A stretch of DNA of 64,000 nt from Ruminococcus sp. XPD3002 (GCA_900119535.1 FPJT01000004.1:192662-256661), one strand, 5' to 3'. Counted from the first letter of the stretch, positions 1 through 9,031 are shown. Numbers and translations: made by a program. The notes: generated by a model from the letters alone, not told the origin.

Positions 1-276
1 TTCATCATTTCTTCGTCTTTCTTCCTTGCACTGACCTTCCCGTTTATGAAGAAACACCGTAAAGCTAAACATGTTTCTACAAATGCAGAACTTGATGTCG
101 GCAAGAATGCGGTCGTGATCGAGGAAATCAACAAGGATAACGGTACAGGACGTGTTACTCTCAATGGCGTTGACTGGAGCGCAGTTTCTTCAGACAGCTC
201 AGTCATCCCAAAAGGAAGTATCGTTACCGTTACTCAGGTTCAGGGCGCTAAGCTCGTTGTAGAGCTTAAGGATTAA
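1..276 (+). CDS. NfeD-like membrane protein, C-terminal part (5' end outside window)
   Basis: The reading frame is open from base 1, so the gene begins upstream. The visible part starts with a hydrophobic stretch (end of a membrane helix), followed by a basic segment and a small beta-rich domain of about 65 residues containing a G-x-V-x-x-x-G-x-D-W-x-A-like pattern typical of the NfeD C-terminal OB fold. NfeD proteins are membrane partners of SPFH/stomatin proteins, and an SPFH gene follows 53 bases downstream, which strengthens the call. The ATG at 46 lies inside the reading frame and is unlikely to be the true start. Family known, exact role not. Confidence 0.8.
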   Translation, partial: FIISSSFFLALTFPFMKKHRKAKHVSTNAELDVGKNAVVIEEINKDNGTGRVTLNGVDWSAVSSDSSVIPKGSIVTVTQVQGAKLVVELKD

Positions 277-329
277 TAAACTCTCCCGGCAGGGAGGAAT
301 AAAAACATTTTGTTTTGGAGGAATTAACT

Positions 330-1289
330 ATGGATTTTTTCAGGATCGTTATTGCTGTGGTCATCATTTTCCTGTTGTTCATCATCATCAGAAGCATCAG
401 GATCGTTCCGCAGGCTCACGTTTTCGTAATCGAGCGTCTCGGCTCATTCTACGCTGAGTGGGAAACAGGTCTTCACATACTCGTTCCCTTCATCGACCGC
501 ATCGCAGGCCGTGTTTCACTGAAGGAAAAGGTTGTAGACTTCAAGCCTCAGCCCGTTATCACCAAGGATAACGTTACAATGCAGATAGATACCGTTGTGT
601 TCTATCAGGTTACAGACGCTAAACAGTATATCTACGGTGTTGAAAGACCTCTCGCAGCTATCGAGAACCTTTCAGCTACTACTCTTCGTAACATCATCGG
701 TGAGATGGAGCTCGATGCTACACTTACTTCCCGTGATGTTATCAACACAAAGATCACTTCTATCCTCGATCAGGCTACTGACCGCTGGGGTATCAAGGTA
801 AACCGCGTTGAGCTCAAGAACATCCTGCCTCCTCGTGAGATACAGGACGCTATGGAAAAGCAGATGAAGGCTGAGCGTGAGCGCCGTGAGAAGATACTTC
901 AGGCAGAGGGTGACAAGAAGTCACAGATCCTCGTTGCAGAAGGTGAAAAGGAATCACAGATCCTTCGTGCAGAGGCTAAGAAGCAGGCTCAGATCCTCGA
1001 AGCAGAGGCTGAAAAGCAGGCTATGGTACTCCGTGCGGACGCTGTAAGAGAGCAGAAGATACTCGAGGCTACCGGTGAAGCTAAGGCTATCGAAATGGTT
1101 CAGCAGGCACTTGCTGAGAGCCTTGTTAAGCTCAATGACGCTAACCCGAGTGAGAGAGTTATCCAGCTCAAGTCACTTGAATCACTTGCTAAGGTCGCTG
1201 ACGGACAGTCTACAAAGATCATTATCCCAAGCGAGATACAGGGCCTTGCAGGTCTTGCAGCAGGCATCAAGGGCGTAATTGAAAAATAA
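330..1289 (+). CDS. SPFH/Band 7 (stomatin/prohibitin-type) membrane protein, QmcA-like
   Basis: A 319-residue protein with one N-terminal transmembrane helix (about residues 3-22), then a Band 7 domain and a long Glu/Lys/Ala-rich coiled coil (roughly 170-270) with A-E-G-E/A-E-A-E repeats, the standard architecture of SPFH scaffolds that oligomerise on the membrane and organise microdomains. The start at 330 is preceded by GGAGG at 317-321; an in-frame TTG at 315 overlaps that RBS and was rejected. It pairs with the upstream NfeD gene, a widespread gene couple. The transcript ends at a strong terminator just downstream. Confidence 0.9.
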   Translation: MDFFRIVIAVVIIFLLFIIIRSIRIVPQAHVFVIERLGSFYAEWETGLHILVPFIDRIAGRVSLKEKVVDFKPQPVITKDNVTMQIDTVVFYQVTDAKQYIYGVERPLAAIENLSATTLRNIIGEMELDATLTSRDVINTKITSILDQATDRWGIKVNRVELKNILPPREIQDAMEKQMKAERERREKILQAEGDKKSQILVAEGEKESQILRAEAKKQAQILEAEAEKQAMVLRADAVREQKILEATGEAKAIEMVQQALAESLVKLNDANPSERVIQLKSLESLAKVADGQSTKIIIPSEIQGLAGLAAGIKGVIEK

Positions 1290-1310
1290 CATACTGCAAT
1301 AAATACATGA

Positions 1311-1347
1311 AGCCATAGTACCTTTAAAAGGTACTATGGCTTTTTTT
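1311..1347 (+). terminator. Rho-independent terminator after the SPFH gene
   Basis: AGCCATAGTACC and GGTACTATGGCT form a 12 bp perfect stem with a short loop, followed by a run of seven T. It lies directly beside the truncated repeat element copy that follows. Confidence 0.9.
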
Positions 1348-1430
1348 CGGGATTCTAAAGGGTTTTACAACCCTTTAGCGGAGTCCAGAGGCAGAGCCTC
1401 TGGTGGGGTGTGGGGCAAAGCCCCGCATCT
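1348..1430 (+). repeat. Interspersed structured element, copy A (truncated)
   Basis: This stretch holds the first three stem-loops of the family seen again at 41.8, 51.2, 58.3 and 60.2 kb: AAAGGGTT/AACCCTTT, CCAGAGG/CCTCTGG and GGGGC/GCCCC. The outer terminal repeats and the two distal hairpins are missing, and the copy runs into the stop codon of glgB. Stems 1 and 2 differ from the other copies by paired (compensatory) changes. Confidence 0.8.
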
Positions 1431-3220
1431 TATTTTTTCAGCAGGAACATTCTTCCGCTGAACGGCGGTATATCCATTTCCAGAACTCCGCCCTCCTGAA
1501 CAAACTTAGTTTCACCATGTGGAGTCGTTCCGCTGTAAAGCTGATCGTCCGAATCCAGGAGAAGCTCCGCTTCGTATTCATCGCCTATCGTTACCGTGTA
1601 ATCAAACTGGTACCAGTCTGAAAAATTAAGCACCGCAAGAATGTCGCCTTCAGCACTTTTCCTGCGTATCGCATACACACACCTGTCAATTGAAACGCAG
1701 TCCGCCCACTCAAAATTAGTGGGATCATAGTCGTAATGAAGTGCGGTATTTTCAAGATATATGGAGTTCAGCCGCTTGATATACTCCATGAATGAATCGT
1801 GCATGGGATATTTCAGCATATCCCAGTCCTGCTGACGTTTTTCGTCCCACTCCCTTAGCTGTCCGAACTCGCTTCCCATGAAGTTCAGCTTCTTGCCAGG
1901 GTGAGCGATCATGTACATGTACAAAGCTCTTGCCTGCGGAAATTTCGCCTCGTACTGTCCGTTCATCTTCTGTACTATCGTGGCTTTTCCGTGTACTACT
2001 TCATCGTGGGAAAGGGGAAGAATGTACTTCTCGTTGTAGAAATACAGCATGGAAAAGGTGAGCTTATGGTAGTCCCTTGTCCTGTACATCGGTGCGCTCT
2101 GGAAGTATTCAAGTGTATCGTGCATCCAGCCAAGATCCCATTTATAGTCGAAACCAAGTCCTCCGTCAAACACAGGTGCGGCGACCTTCGGATAGGATGA
2201 TGAGTCCTCTGCCGCAAGAAGTACAGAGGGATGCCTTGCTTTAAGTCCGCTGTTCATGTCCTTAAGGAACTGTATCGCATAGCGGTTTTCACCGAGATAT
2301 TCCTTGCCGTTCCAGTATATCATATTGCGTATCGCATCCATACGAAGTCCGTCCACATGATACTCCTCCAGCCAGTAATTAGCCGAGGACTGCAAAAAGG
2401 AACGAACCTCCCCCTTTGAGTGCATGAAGTTCCTGCTTCCCCACTCGTTGTAAGCCGCCTCGTCATCGGGGAATTCGTAAAGACGAGTACCGTCATACTC
2501 GGTAAGGGCATAGTGATCCACCGCAAAGTGAAACGGTACGAAGTCCATGATAACTCCGATGCCGTTTCTGTGGCATTTATCGATAAGCTCCATAAGCTGT
2601 GCGGGAGTTCCGTAACGTGAAGTCGGCGCAAAGAATCCCGTTATCTGATATCCCCATGATTCATCCGCAGGATGCTCGCTAAGGGGCATGAATTCGATGT
2701 AATTGTATCCGCATTCAAGAACGTGCTCTATCAGCATATCCGCTATCTCGGAATAGGTATACCAACCGTTCTCGTCCTCGTCCGAAACTCTTTTCCACGA
2801 GCCTAAATGCACCTCGTATATATTCAGCGGCTTGTCACGGCAGTCCGAACGGTGTGAGAGCCACTTTTCATCCGAAAACCGATATCCGCTTATACTGCGT
2901 ACCACGGAACAGGTACCCGGACGCACCTCCATGCCGAAACCGTAGGGATCGCAGTGGTCGATGAAATTATCCTGTCTGTCGTATATACGATACTTATAGC
3001 GCATACCTTCGGTAACATCGGGGCATAGTATCTCATAGAAACGTCCGTCCGCCACTGGGTTCATGGGAGTATCGTCCCAGCCGTTGAAATCGCCTATAAC
3101 CGATACTCTCGAAGCGTTCGGAGCATAGGTGCGGAAAACAACGCCCTCCGCAGTTATATGTGCGCCGAGGTACTTGTATGCGGAGAAAGCCTCGCCCTTG
3201 TAAAAGCCGTATATATCCAT
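1430..3220 (-). CDS. glgB: 1,4-alpha-glucan branching enzyme (GH13)
   Basis: Transfers alpha-1,4 glucan segments to make alpha-1,6 branches in glycogen. The 596-residue protein has an N-terminal CBM48-like domain (about 20-105, with F-N-G-W), then a GH13 barrel: E-F-M-P-L-S-E-H-P near 176-184, the nucleophile Asp in G-L-R-M-D-A (about 295), the acid/base Glu in A-A-E-D (about 338) and the S-H-D-E-V-V-H-G motif near 404-411. It is somewhat shorter than many GlgB proteins (about 630-730). No other glycogen genes are adjacent. It is convergent with the SPFH gene and divergent from a TetR regulator, though nothing shows the regulator controls it. Confidence 0.93.
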   Translation of the reverse strand: MDIYGFYKGEAFSAYKYLGAHITAEGVVFRTYAPNASRVSVIGDFNGWDDTPMNPVADGRFYEILCPDVTEGMRYKYRIYDRQDNFIDHCDPYGFGMEVRPGTCSVVRSISGYRFSDEKWLSHRSDCRDKPLNIYEVHLGSWKRVSDEDENGWYTYSEIADMLIEHVLECGYNYIEFMPLSEHPADESWGYQITGFFAPTSRYGTPAQLMELIDKCHRNGIGVIMDFVPFHFAVDHYALTEYDGTRLYEFPDDEAAYNEWGSRNFMHSKGEVRSFLQSSANYWLEEYHVDGLRMDAIRNMIYWNGKEYLGENRYAIQFLKDMNSGLKARHPSVLLAAEDSSSYPKVAAPVFDGGLGFDYKWDLGWMHDTLEYFQSAPMYRTRDYHKLTFSMLYFYNEKYILPLSHDEVVHGKATIVQKMNGQYEAKFPQARALYMYMIAHPGKKLNFMGSEFGQLREWDEKRQQDWDMLKYPMHDSFMEYIKRLNSIYLENTALHYDYDPTNFEWADCVSIDRCVYAIRRKSAEGDILAVLNFSDWYQFDYTVTIGDEYEAELLLDSDDQLYSGTTPHGETKFVQEGGVLEMDIPPFSGRMFLLKK

Positions 3221-3257
3221 CTCATCACTCCTGTCACGGCGGAATCCTGCAAAAAAA

Positions 3258-3286
3258 TTGACATTAAAGACATCATGATATATAAT
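3258..3286 (+). promoter_or_regulatory. Sigma-A type promoter for the TetR-family gene
   Basis: TTGACA at 3258-3263, 17-base spacer, TATAAT at 3281-3286: perfect consensus on both boxes. The roughly 120-base leader contains an inverted repeat near 3303-3338 (CCGCCT...AGGCGG), a possible operator or leader hairpin. Confidence 0.8.
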
Positions 3287-3412
3287 TAATGTGTAGTCAA
3301 TAACCGCCTTATACCTTTATTATATGTGTATAGGCGGATAAATCAATGGTCATTCTTTAACATCAGTCTATTAATAGACACATGTTTAAAATTGTCGAAA
3401 AAGGAGATATCT

Positions 3413-3946
3413 ATGGATCTGCGTACTCACAAAACAAGAAGAAGCATCATCAACGCCTTTCTTCAGCTCCGCTCGAAAAAGCCGGTGGAAAAAATATCCG
3501 TCAAGGAACTGTCCGCACTTGCAGAAATAAACAAAGCTACCTTCTATCTCCACTTCCATGATATTTACGACCTCTCGGAAACCCTCGAACGTGACGTTGT
3601 AAGGTCCTGCATGAACGGCATTCAGCACCCCGAGGATGTTTTCCGCGATACACGCCGATTCATCAAGGAAATGAGCGACTCACTCGCCGCAAACGAACAG
3701 CTTATCAAGCTCCTTTTCGAGGGCAGCCGAAGCAGTAACTTCGTCACTCTTTTCTCGGAGGAGCTTACTGCCGTCATACGTACTGCCTACCCCGACTACG
3801 TCCCCGACATGGAACAGAATATGATGATGACATATCTCATATGCGGCGGTTACTACACCTACATGCGGTTCTGCGATCAGGGCATACGTCCCGTTATGCA
3901 GCTTATTGAAAAGCTTTCGGACAGCATAGTGAAGCTCTACGAATAG
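3413..3946 (+). CDS. TetR/AcrR-family transcriptional regulator
   Basis: A 177-residue protein. Residues about 5-50 form the TetR helix-turn-helix (R-R-S-I-I-N-A-F...V-K-E-L-S-A-L-A-E-I-N-K-A-T-F-Y-L-H-F), with the characteristic T-F-Y-x-H-F end of the recognition helix; the C-terminal part is helical and has no recognisable ligand signature. The start at 3413 has AAGGAG at 3401-3406; the upstream in-frame extension to 3326 has no RBS and covers the leader inverted repeat. It has its own strong promoter and no co-transcribed partner, so the target and ligand are unknown. Confidence 0.88.
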   Translation: MDLRTHKTRRSIINAFLQLRSKKPVEKISVKELSALAEINKATFYLHFHDIYDLSETLERDVVRSCMNGIQHPEDVFRDTRRFIKEMSDSLAANEQLIKLLFEGSRSSNFVTLFSEELTAVIRTAYPDYVPDMEQNMMMTYLICGGYYTYMRFCDQGIRPVMQLIEKLSDSIVKLYE

Positions 3947-3985
3947 CTGAATGACAGTCTTGCGACGGTTATTGATGATACACTA

Positions 3986-4014
3986 TTTACAATCTGTCCA
4001 AAAGATGATATAAT
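3986..4014 (+). promoter_or_regulatory. Promoter of the membrane protein-comM-rodA operon
   Basis: TTTACA at 3986-3991, 17-base spacer, TATAAT at 4009-4014, about 30 bases upstream of the TTG start at 4048. Confidence 0.75.
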
Positions 4015-4047
4015 AGATGTGTTGATTTATGTGCAGGAGGTGCTGAC

Positions 4048-4800
4048 TTGAAGACAGATACCACAATAGAAGAAAGACCTGATCACAGCCATTATGCTGC
4101 CTGTCTCGGAAAAAAGACCGAGATCGAACATAGAAGCTCTGTCATTCTCGGATATACGCTTGTCTCGGGACTGATACTCATCATCTTTTCTTTTACAGGA
4201 ATTGAAATGCCTGTATTTTCGTGGCTGCCGTCAATTTTCGGAAGTCAGGCGGAGCTTTTGCCGATATTCATACAATGTGTCGAGATCGTAGGTATGTCAC
4301 TTCTTGCCGCACTCGGCTTCGGAAAGAACAAGTCCTTTGATGCGGTACTGCTGATGATATACATTATTATCACAGGTGCAAGTCTTTTCACAGGCACTAT
4401 CCCCGGATGCGTGATAACATTTTTCACAGGTCTGTTAGGAGTTATCTTCTGCCGTCACGCCCTGAAGGACTCATCAGACTACGAGACTCTTAAGCACACA
4501 GAGGGCTATCCACATTTCAGTATACACTATACAGAGTATATGGAGCATCCTACCTACTCTTCAAGATATACGAAGGACGCTTACGAAAAAAGCCGCGGAG
4601 CTTCCCCGGACAGGGAACGCCCGTCTGTCAGCGCTTCAGAAACATCCTCTGCAACTACTGACAGATACAGCAAGCGCACCACAGCTTACATGGATGATAT
4701 GGACGACCTGCCTACAGTGCTTCCCAACGAGATGTACGATGATAACGGCGATTTCTTCATCCCCGAAGGCGGAAGCGATGATGTTTCCTCTCTATACTGA
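4048..4800 (+). CDS. Unknown membrane protein with acidic cytoplasmic tail
   Basis: A 250-residue protein starting at TTG, chosen because AGGAGG sits 7 bases upstream (4035-4040). It has about four hydrophobic segments between residues 30 and 135, then a polar tail of about 115 residues rich in Ser, Asp, Tyr and Arg with no recognisable domain. It is first in an operon with comM (14 bases downstream) and a RodA/FtsW gene. I do not recognise the family; the position suggests an envelope role, but that is only inference. Confidence 0.7.
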   Translation: MKTDTTIEERPDHSHYAACLGKKTEIEHRSSVILGYTLVSGLILIIFSFTGIEMPVFSWLPSIFGSQAELLPIFIQCVEIVGMSLLAALGFGKNKSFDAVLLMIYIIITGASLFTGTIPGCVITFFTGLLGVIFCRHALKDSSDYETLKHTEGYPHFSIHYTEYMEHPTYSSRYTKDAYEKSRGASPDRERPSVSASETSSATTDRYSKRTTAYMDDMDDLPTVLPNEMYDDNGDFFIPEGGSDDVSSLY

Positions 4801-4814
4801 CAGGAGGGTATTAT

Positions 4815-6362
4815 ATGTTCGCAAAAGTTTCAAGTCTCGGACTATTCGGTCTGAATGCATTCAACGTTGACGTTGAGATAGATATAAGCCGAGGTAATCC
4901 GCAGTTCGACATCGTGGGACTGCCCGATGCGGTCGTGCGTGAGAGCCGTGAAAGGATACGCTCCGCCCTGAGAGCTTGCAGCATCAGCTTTCCTGTGGCT
5001 TCTGTAATGGTAAATCTCGCTCCTGCCGACACAAAAAAGAGCGGTTCGGTACACGATATGGCTATATTCATGGCTATACTCCGTGCAATGCGTATGATAG
5101 ATGATATCCCCGAAGGCTGTTCATTCATCGGCGAGATATCCCTTAACGGCGATATACGCAGGATAAACGGCGTTCTCCCTATGGTCATGCTGGCAAAGGA
5201 AACAGGTGTGAAGTCGGTTTTCGTGCCTGCCGATAATGCCTCGGAGGCTTCGGTCATCGACGGTATCGACATTTACGCTGTAAGTACCGCAGAAGAACTT
5301 ATACGTCACTTCCGCGGAGAGGAGCTTATGACTCCCTGCACCCACTACGCTCCGCCTGATGCCGCTTATAACGAGATACTCGATTTCGCAGATGTACGCG
5401 GTCAGCAATCCGCTAAAAAGGCGCTGGAGATAGCTGCCGCAGGAGGTCACAACGCCCTGCTGATAGGCTCTCCCGGAAGCGGAAAGAGCATGCTCTCAAA
5501 ACGCATCCCTTCGATACTTCCTCCCCTGACCTTCGAGGAAGCTCTCGAAACTACTAAGATACACTCCATTTCGGGACTTCTTGATCCCAATGAACCGATA
5601 ATAACAAAGCGTCCCTTCAGAGCGCCTCACCACACTATCTCCTCCGCAGGTCTTGCAGGCGGAGGTACTGTACCTCATCCCGGAGAGGTCTCACTCGCCC
5701 ATAACGGCGTCCTCTTTCTGGACGAGCTTGCAGAATTCGACCGCCGTACACTGGAGATACTGCGTCAGCCCCTTGAGGACAGAAAGGTTACTATCGCAAG
5801 AGCTTCAGGCACTGTGACCTACCCCTGCACCATCATGCTGATTGGTGCTATGAACCCGTGTCCCTGCGGTTATTTCGGACATCCAAAGAGAAAATGCATC
5901 TGTCCGCCTAAAAAGGTCGCAGGCTATCTTTCAAAGATATCAGGTCCTCTGCTGGACCGCTTCGACCTGCATATCGAGGTGGCTCCCGTGGAGTTCGAGG
6001 ACCTTTCCTCAAAAGCTCATGAAGAACCCTCATCAGAGATACGCAAGCGTGTAACTGCCGCAAGAGAAATACAGACAGAACGCTTCAAGGGTACTTCCAT
6101 AACCTGCAATGCACTTATCTCTCCCGATAAGCTTCAGGAGATGTGTCCCATGGACGACAGCGCAGAACAGATGCTTAAAGGCGTATTCGACCGCCTCGGA
6201 CTGAGTGCCCGTGCCTATGACAGGATACTTAAAGTTGCAAGAACTATCGCAGACCTTGACGGCTCCGAAGTTATACACCGTCCCCATATCGCCGCTGCTG
6301 CACAGTACCGCAGTCTCGACAGGAAATACTGGTCCGACGGAAGCACTCAGCTGAATGTCTGA
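4815..6362 (+). CDS. comM: YifB/ComM-family Mg-chelatase-like AAA+ ATPase
   Basis: A 515-residue protein of normal length: N-terminal ChlI-like/Lon-protease-like fold (1-170), then the AAA+ core with Walker A G-S-P-G-S-G-K-S (about 219-226), Walker B L-F-L-D-E-L and a C-terminal part holding a zinc-binding cluster C-P-C-G-Y...C-I-C-P. In naturally transformable bacteria ComM is a hexameric helicase that aids branch migration; in clostridia the role is mostly undetermined. It begins 14 bases after the preceding gene with AGGAGG upstream and is followed by a RodA/FtsW gene. Confidence 0.92.
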   Translation: MFAKVSSLGLFGLNAFNVDVEIDISRGNPQFDIVGLPDAVVRESRERIRSALRACSISFPVASVMVNLAPADTKKSGSVHDMAIFMAILRAMRMIDDIPEGCSFIGEISLNGDIRRINGVLPMVMLAKETGVKSVFVPADNASEASVIDGIDIYAVSTAEELIRHFRGEELMTPCTHYAPPDAAYNEILDFADVRGQQSAKKALEIAAAGGHNALLIGSPGSGKSMLSKRIPSILPPLTFEEALETTKIHSISGLLDPNEPIITKRPFRAPHHTISSAGLAGGGTVPHPGEVSLAHNGVLFLDELAEFDRRTLEILRQPLEDRKVTIARASGTVTYPCTIMLIGAMNPCPCGYFGHPKRKCICPPKKVAGYLSKISGPLLDRFDLHIEVAPVEFEDLSSKAHEEPSSEIRKRVTAAREIQTERFKGTSITCNALISPDKLQEMCPMDDSAEQMLKGVFDRLGLSARAYDRILKVARTIADLDGSEVIHRPHIAAAAQYRSLDRKYWSDGSTQLNV

Positions 6363-6401
6363 ACTATCACACAGAAATAAAGAACAAAAAGGAAGGTAAA
6401 A

Positions 6402-7562
6402 ATGAGTTCGGTCTTTAAAAAACTATCTGTCAGCAAACACAGTGTAGATATAGGTCTGTTGTTTGCTGTAACAATATGCGCCACTATCAGTACGCTTCTC
6501 ATCTACTCGATAGCAAGAAGCGGTATCAGCGAGATAGAAGGCGTCGGAAACAGCTACTGGATAACCCAGCTCGTCTCTATGGGAATGGGTGTATTCGCCG
6601 CTTTTATAATATCATTCATAGATTACCGCAAGCTGGTAAAATTCTGGCCGCTTTTTGCAATTGTCTCTATCGGCTTCGTGGCTCTGACCTTCACATCGCT
6701 CGGTTATCAGCGTGAAGGCGCTGACGACCAGGGCTGGATCAAGATCTTCGGTATCAGTATGCAGCCTTCGGAGATCATGAAAATTGCCTTTATACTTACA
6801 TTCTCCTACCACCTTTCCAAGGATGAGGAGGATATGAACAAACCGCTCCACATGCTCCTTCTTCTGCTTCACGGCGGCATACCTATCGGTATCGTCGGAC
6901 TGCAGGGCGACTACGGTACAGCTATCGTTTTCGCGGCTATCTTCGGATTCATGCTGATATCCGCCAAGATATCGTGGAAGTACCTTGCTATCGCTCCTTT
7001 TGCAATTGCGGGAGTCGTAGCAGTCATGTGGTTCAATTTCCTCAGCCAGTTCCATAAGGAACGTATCCTGATACTCTTCCACCCCGGCACCGATCCCGAA
7101 AACATAGAGTATCAACAGGACCTCGGACTTGCTGCGATAAAATCAGGCGGTGTTTTCGGCAAGGGACTCTTCGCAAACTCGGATGAATATATATACGTCC
7201 CCGAGCTTCACAACGATTTCATTTTCGCTCATGTTGGACAGGTTTTCGGCTTCATAGGCTCTCTGGGCGTACTCATTGTCCTCGCCTATATCTGCCTTAA
7301 GGTCTTCGCAGACAGCCGTATCACACGCGACCGTCTCGGCAGGTTCATCTGCATGGGCGCTTTCGGTCTTTTCTTCACCCACTGCCTTATGAATATCGGC
7401 ATGGTACTGAAAGTTGCCCCTGTTATCGGTGTTCCGCTTCCCTTCCTCAGCGGCGGCGGTACTGCCATGCTTTCAATGTACGTTGTCATCGGCCTCGTGC
7501 TCAGCACCTACAGTCACCGTGCTGTGACATACAACGTTTTCTATGATGATAATGATGAATAA
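6402..7562 (+). CDS. FtsW/RodA/SpoVE-family SEDS peptidoglycan glycosyltransferase
   Basis: A 386-residue multi-pass protein (about ten hydrophobic segments) of the SEDS family, which polymerises lipid II with a partner class B PBP. Typical motifs are seen: Q-P-S-E-I-M-K (about 124-130), G-D-Y-G-T-A near 169, and the C-terminal G-V-P-L-P-F-L-S-G-G-G-T with following helix. Whether it is the elongation (RodA) or division/sporulation (FtsW/SpoVE) paralogue cannot be settled from sequence alone; Q-x-D-L-G-L-A-A-I-K-S-G-G suggests RodA. It ends an operon and is followed by a terminator. Confidence 0.88.
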   Translation: MSSVFKKLSVSKHSVDIGLLFAVTICATISTLLIYSIARSGISEIEGVGNSYWITQLVSMGMGVFAAFIISFIDYRKLVKFWPLFAIVSIGFVALTFTSLGYQREGADDQGWIKIFGISMQPSEIMKIAFILTFSYHLSKDEEDMNKPLHMLLLLLHGGIPIGIVGLQGDYGTAIVFAAIFGFMLISAKISWKYLAIAPFAIAGVVAVMWFNFLSQFHKERILILFHPGTDPENIEYQQDLGLAAIKSGGVFGKGLFANSDEYIYVPELHNDFIFAHVGQVFGFIGSLGVLIVLAYICLKVFADSRITRDRLGRFICMGAFGLFFTHCLMNIGMVLKVAPVIGVPLPFLSGGGTAMLSMYVVIGLVLSTYSHRAVTYNVFYDDNDE

Positions 7563-7566
7563 TACT

Positions 7567-7595
7567 AAAGCGTCCTCAGGGGCGCTTTATTTTTT
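7567..7595 (+). terminator. Terminator after the RodA/FtsW gene
   Basis: AAAGCG and CGCTTT pair around a ten-base loop and are followed by ATTTTTTATTT. Confidence 0.75.
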
Positions 7596-7607
7596 ATTTA
7601 ATGTTTA

Positions 7608-7636
7608 TTGACTTGAAATCTATTATGATGTATAAT
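7608..7636 (+). promoter_or_regulatory. Promoter of the first LRR-dockerin gene
   Basis: TTGACT at 7608-7613, 17-base spacer, TATAAT at 7631-7636. The -10 box is the first part of a 15 bp perfect inverted repeat described separately. Confidence 0.8.
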
Positions 7637-7668
7637 ATTATTTGCCAATATACGGCAAATAATATTAT
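7632..7668. promoter_or_regulatory. 15 bp perfect inverted repeat over the -10 box
   Basis: Left arm 7632-7646 (ends ATTTGCC) and right arm 7654-7668 (begins GGCAAAT) are exact reverse complements with a 7-base loop. The left arm overlaps the -10 hexamer and the right arm ends just before the RBS, so it could be a repressor operator or a 5' leader hairpin masking translation. The paralogue at 9189 does not have it. Confidence 0.7.
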
Positions 7669-7683
7669 GTAAAGGAGAAAAAT

Positions 7684-8934
7684 ATGAAAAAAATCGTTTT
7701 ACCTGCAGTGCTTTGTTCTGCACTTATCGCCTCTGCTGCCGCTAATATTCCTGTTTCGGCTGCAAACCTCACCGATCACATTTCCGCTTCTGACAGCCTG
7801 AATACTGCCGATTCCGGAAAGTGCGGAGATAACCTTACATGGACTCTCAAAGACGGCACACTGACTATCTCGGGTTCGGGAGATATGTACCTTTGGGAGA
7901 CGGCAGAGTACGTTCCGTGGCATGACCGTGCATCAGAAATAAACAATATCATACTAAGTGAAGGCCTGACAAAATTAGGAAGATGTGCCTTTTCGGGCTG
8001 CACAAACCTGTCAAGCATCCAAATACCATCTACAGTTACAATGATTGCAGCCTATTCGTTCCATAAGTGTACATCGCTTCACACGATAACCATACCTGCA
8101 TCAGTTGTAACTATCGGAGGTTCGGCTTTTATGGATTCGGGACTTCAGTCTATAGTGATAGAAGGTGCAAATACAGAAATAGTCAATAAAGCAACTACAG
8201 TTAACAATGCGGCGATATATGCGCCTGAAGGCTCAAAGGCAGAAAAATATGCAAATAGATTCAAGCTTAGCTTCTCTCCGATAACCGCACCTTCAGAACC
8301 TGCTACTTCAGTACTGCCTGTTACAACAACTGTAACAACAATACCTACAACAAATACCACCAAGCCTGTTACCACTACAATAACCACTACAACAATTCCG
8401 GCTACAACAACTATACCTGCAACCACTACCGAACCTGTTACAACTACATTAACTACTACTACTTCGGCTCCTGTTACAACAACTACCGTACCTGTGACTA
8501 CTACAGCAGTGCCTGTAACAACGACTGTAACAGAAATTCCAACAACAACTTCTGCCAGTCCTGCTACTACGACAATAACCACTACAACGCTCCCGGCTAC
8601 AACAACTATACCTGCAACAACTACCGAACCTGTTACAACTACATTAACTATCACAACATCAGCTGTTGAACCAACTACAGTCTCGGCAACCGAAGGAGTA
8701 TATCTTGCAGGTGATGCCAACGCAAACGGAAGAGTCGAGCTTGCGGATGCACTTCTCATACTTCAGCATGTGGCTAACAGCAAGAAATATGAAATAAGTC
8801 CTCAGGGAGTGGAAAATGCAGATGTTTACTGCAAGGGCGACGGTATAACCGCTATGGATGCACTTTCCATACAGAAGTATGATGCCAAGCTGATTACTTC
8901 TCTTCCTGAATCCTATCTTGAAGACCTGAAATAA
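7684..8934 (+). CDS. Secreted LRR (BspA-type) protein with Thr-rich linker and C-terminal dockerin
   Basis: A 416-residue exported protein. Signal peptide 1-25 (cleavage after V-S-A-A); conserved module 40-80 (C-G-D-N-L-T-W-T-L...I-S-G-S-G-D-M); then two to three leucine-rich repeats of BspA/Treponema type (A-F-S-G-C-T-N-L...I-P) to about residue 165; a long Thr/Pro linker (about 205-335) with an internal near-duplicate of about 30 residues; and a dockerin (about 340-405) with a G-D-A-N-A-N-G-R calcium loop and a degenerate second half (A-M-D-A-L-S-I-Q-K-Y-D-A). It probably attaches to a cohesin scaffold at the cell surface; the LRR partner is unknown. It is a paralogue of the next gene. Confidence 0.88.
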   Translation: MKKIVLPAVLCSALIASAAANIPVSAANLTDHISASDSLNTADSGKCGDNLTWTLKDGTLTISGSGDMYLWETAEYVPWHDRASEINNIILSEGLTKLGRCAFSGCTNLSSIQIPSTVTMIAAYSFHKCTSLHTITIPASVVTIGGSAFMDSGLQSIVIEGANTEIVNKATTVNNAAIYAPEGSKAEKYANRFKLSFSPITAPSEPATSVLPVTTTVTTIPTTNTTKPVTTTITTTTIPATTTIPATTTEPVTTTLTTTTSAPVTTTTVPVTTTAVPVTTTVTEIPTTTSASPATTTITTTTLPATTTIPATTTEPVTTTLTITTSAVEPTTVSATEGVYLAGDANANGRVELADALLILQHVANSKKYEISPQGVENADVYCKGDGITAMDALSIQKYDAKLITSLPESYLEDLK

Positions 8935-9031
8935 GCTGTCAGCTATTTAATTTACAGGCTATTTCTTAATTATTAAGACGTAAAACGTCCAAACAATATA
9001 CTATAACAGGCAATTTTTATAATTTGCACAA

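Noticed and set aside
315..1289. TTG start at 315 for the SPFH gene
   Set aside because: The codon overlaps the GGAGG that serves ATG 330.
8145..8759. Val-rich minus-strand frame over the Thr linker
   Set aside because: Reverse complement of ACN threonine codons gives valine strings; an artefact of the linker repeats.
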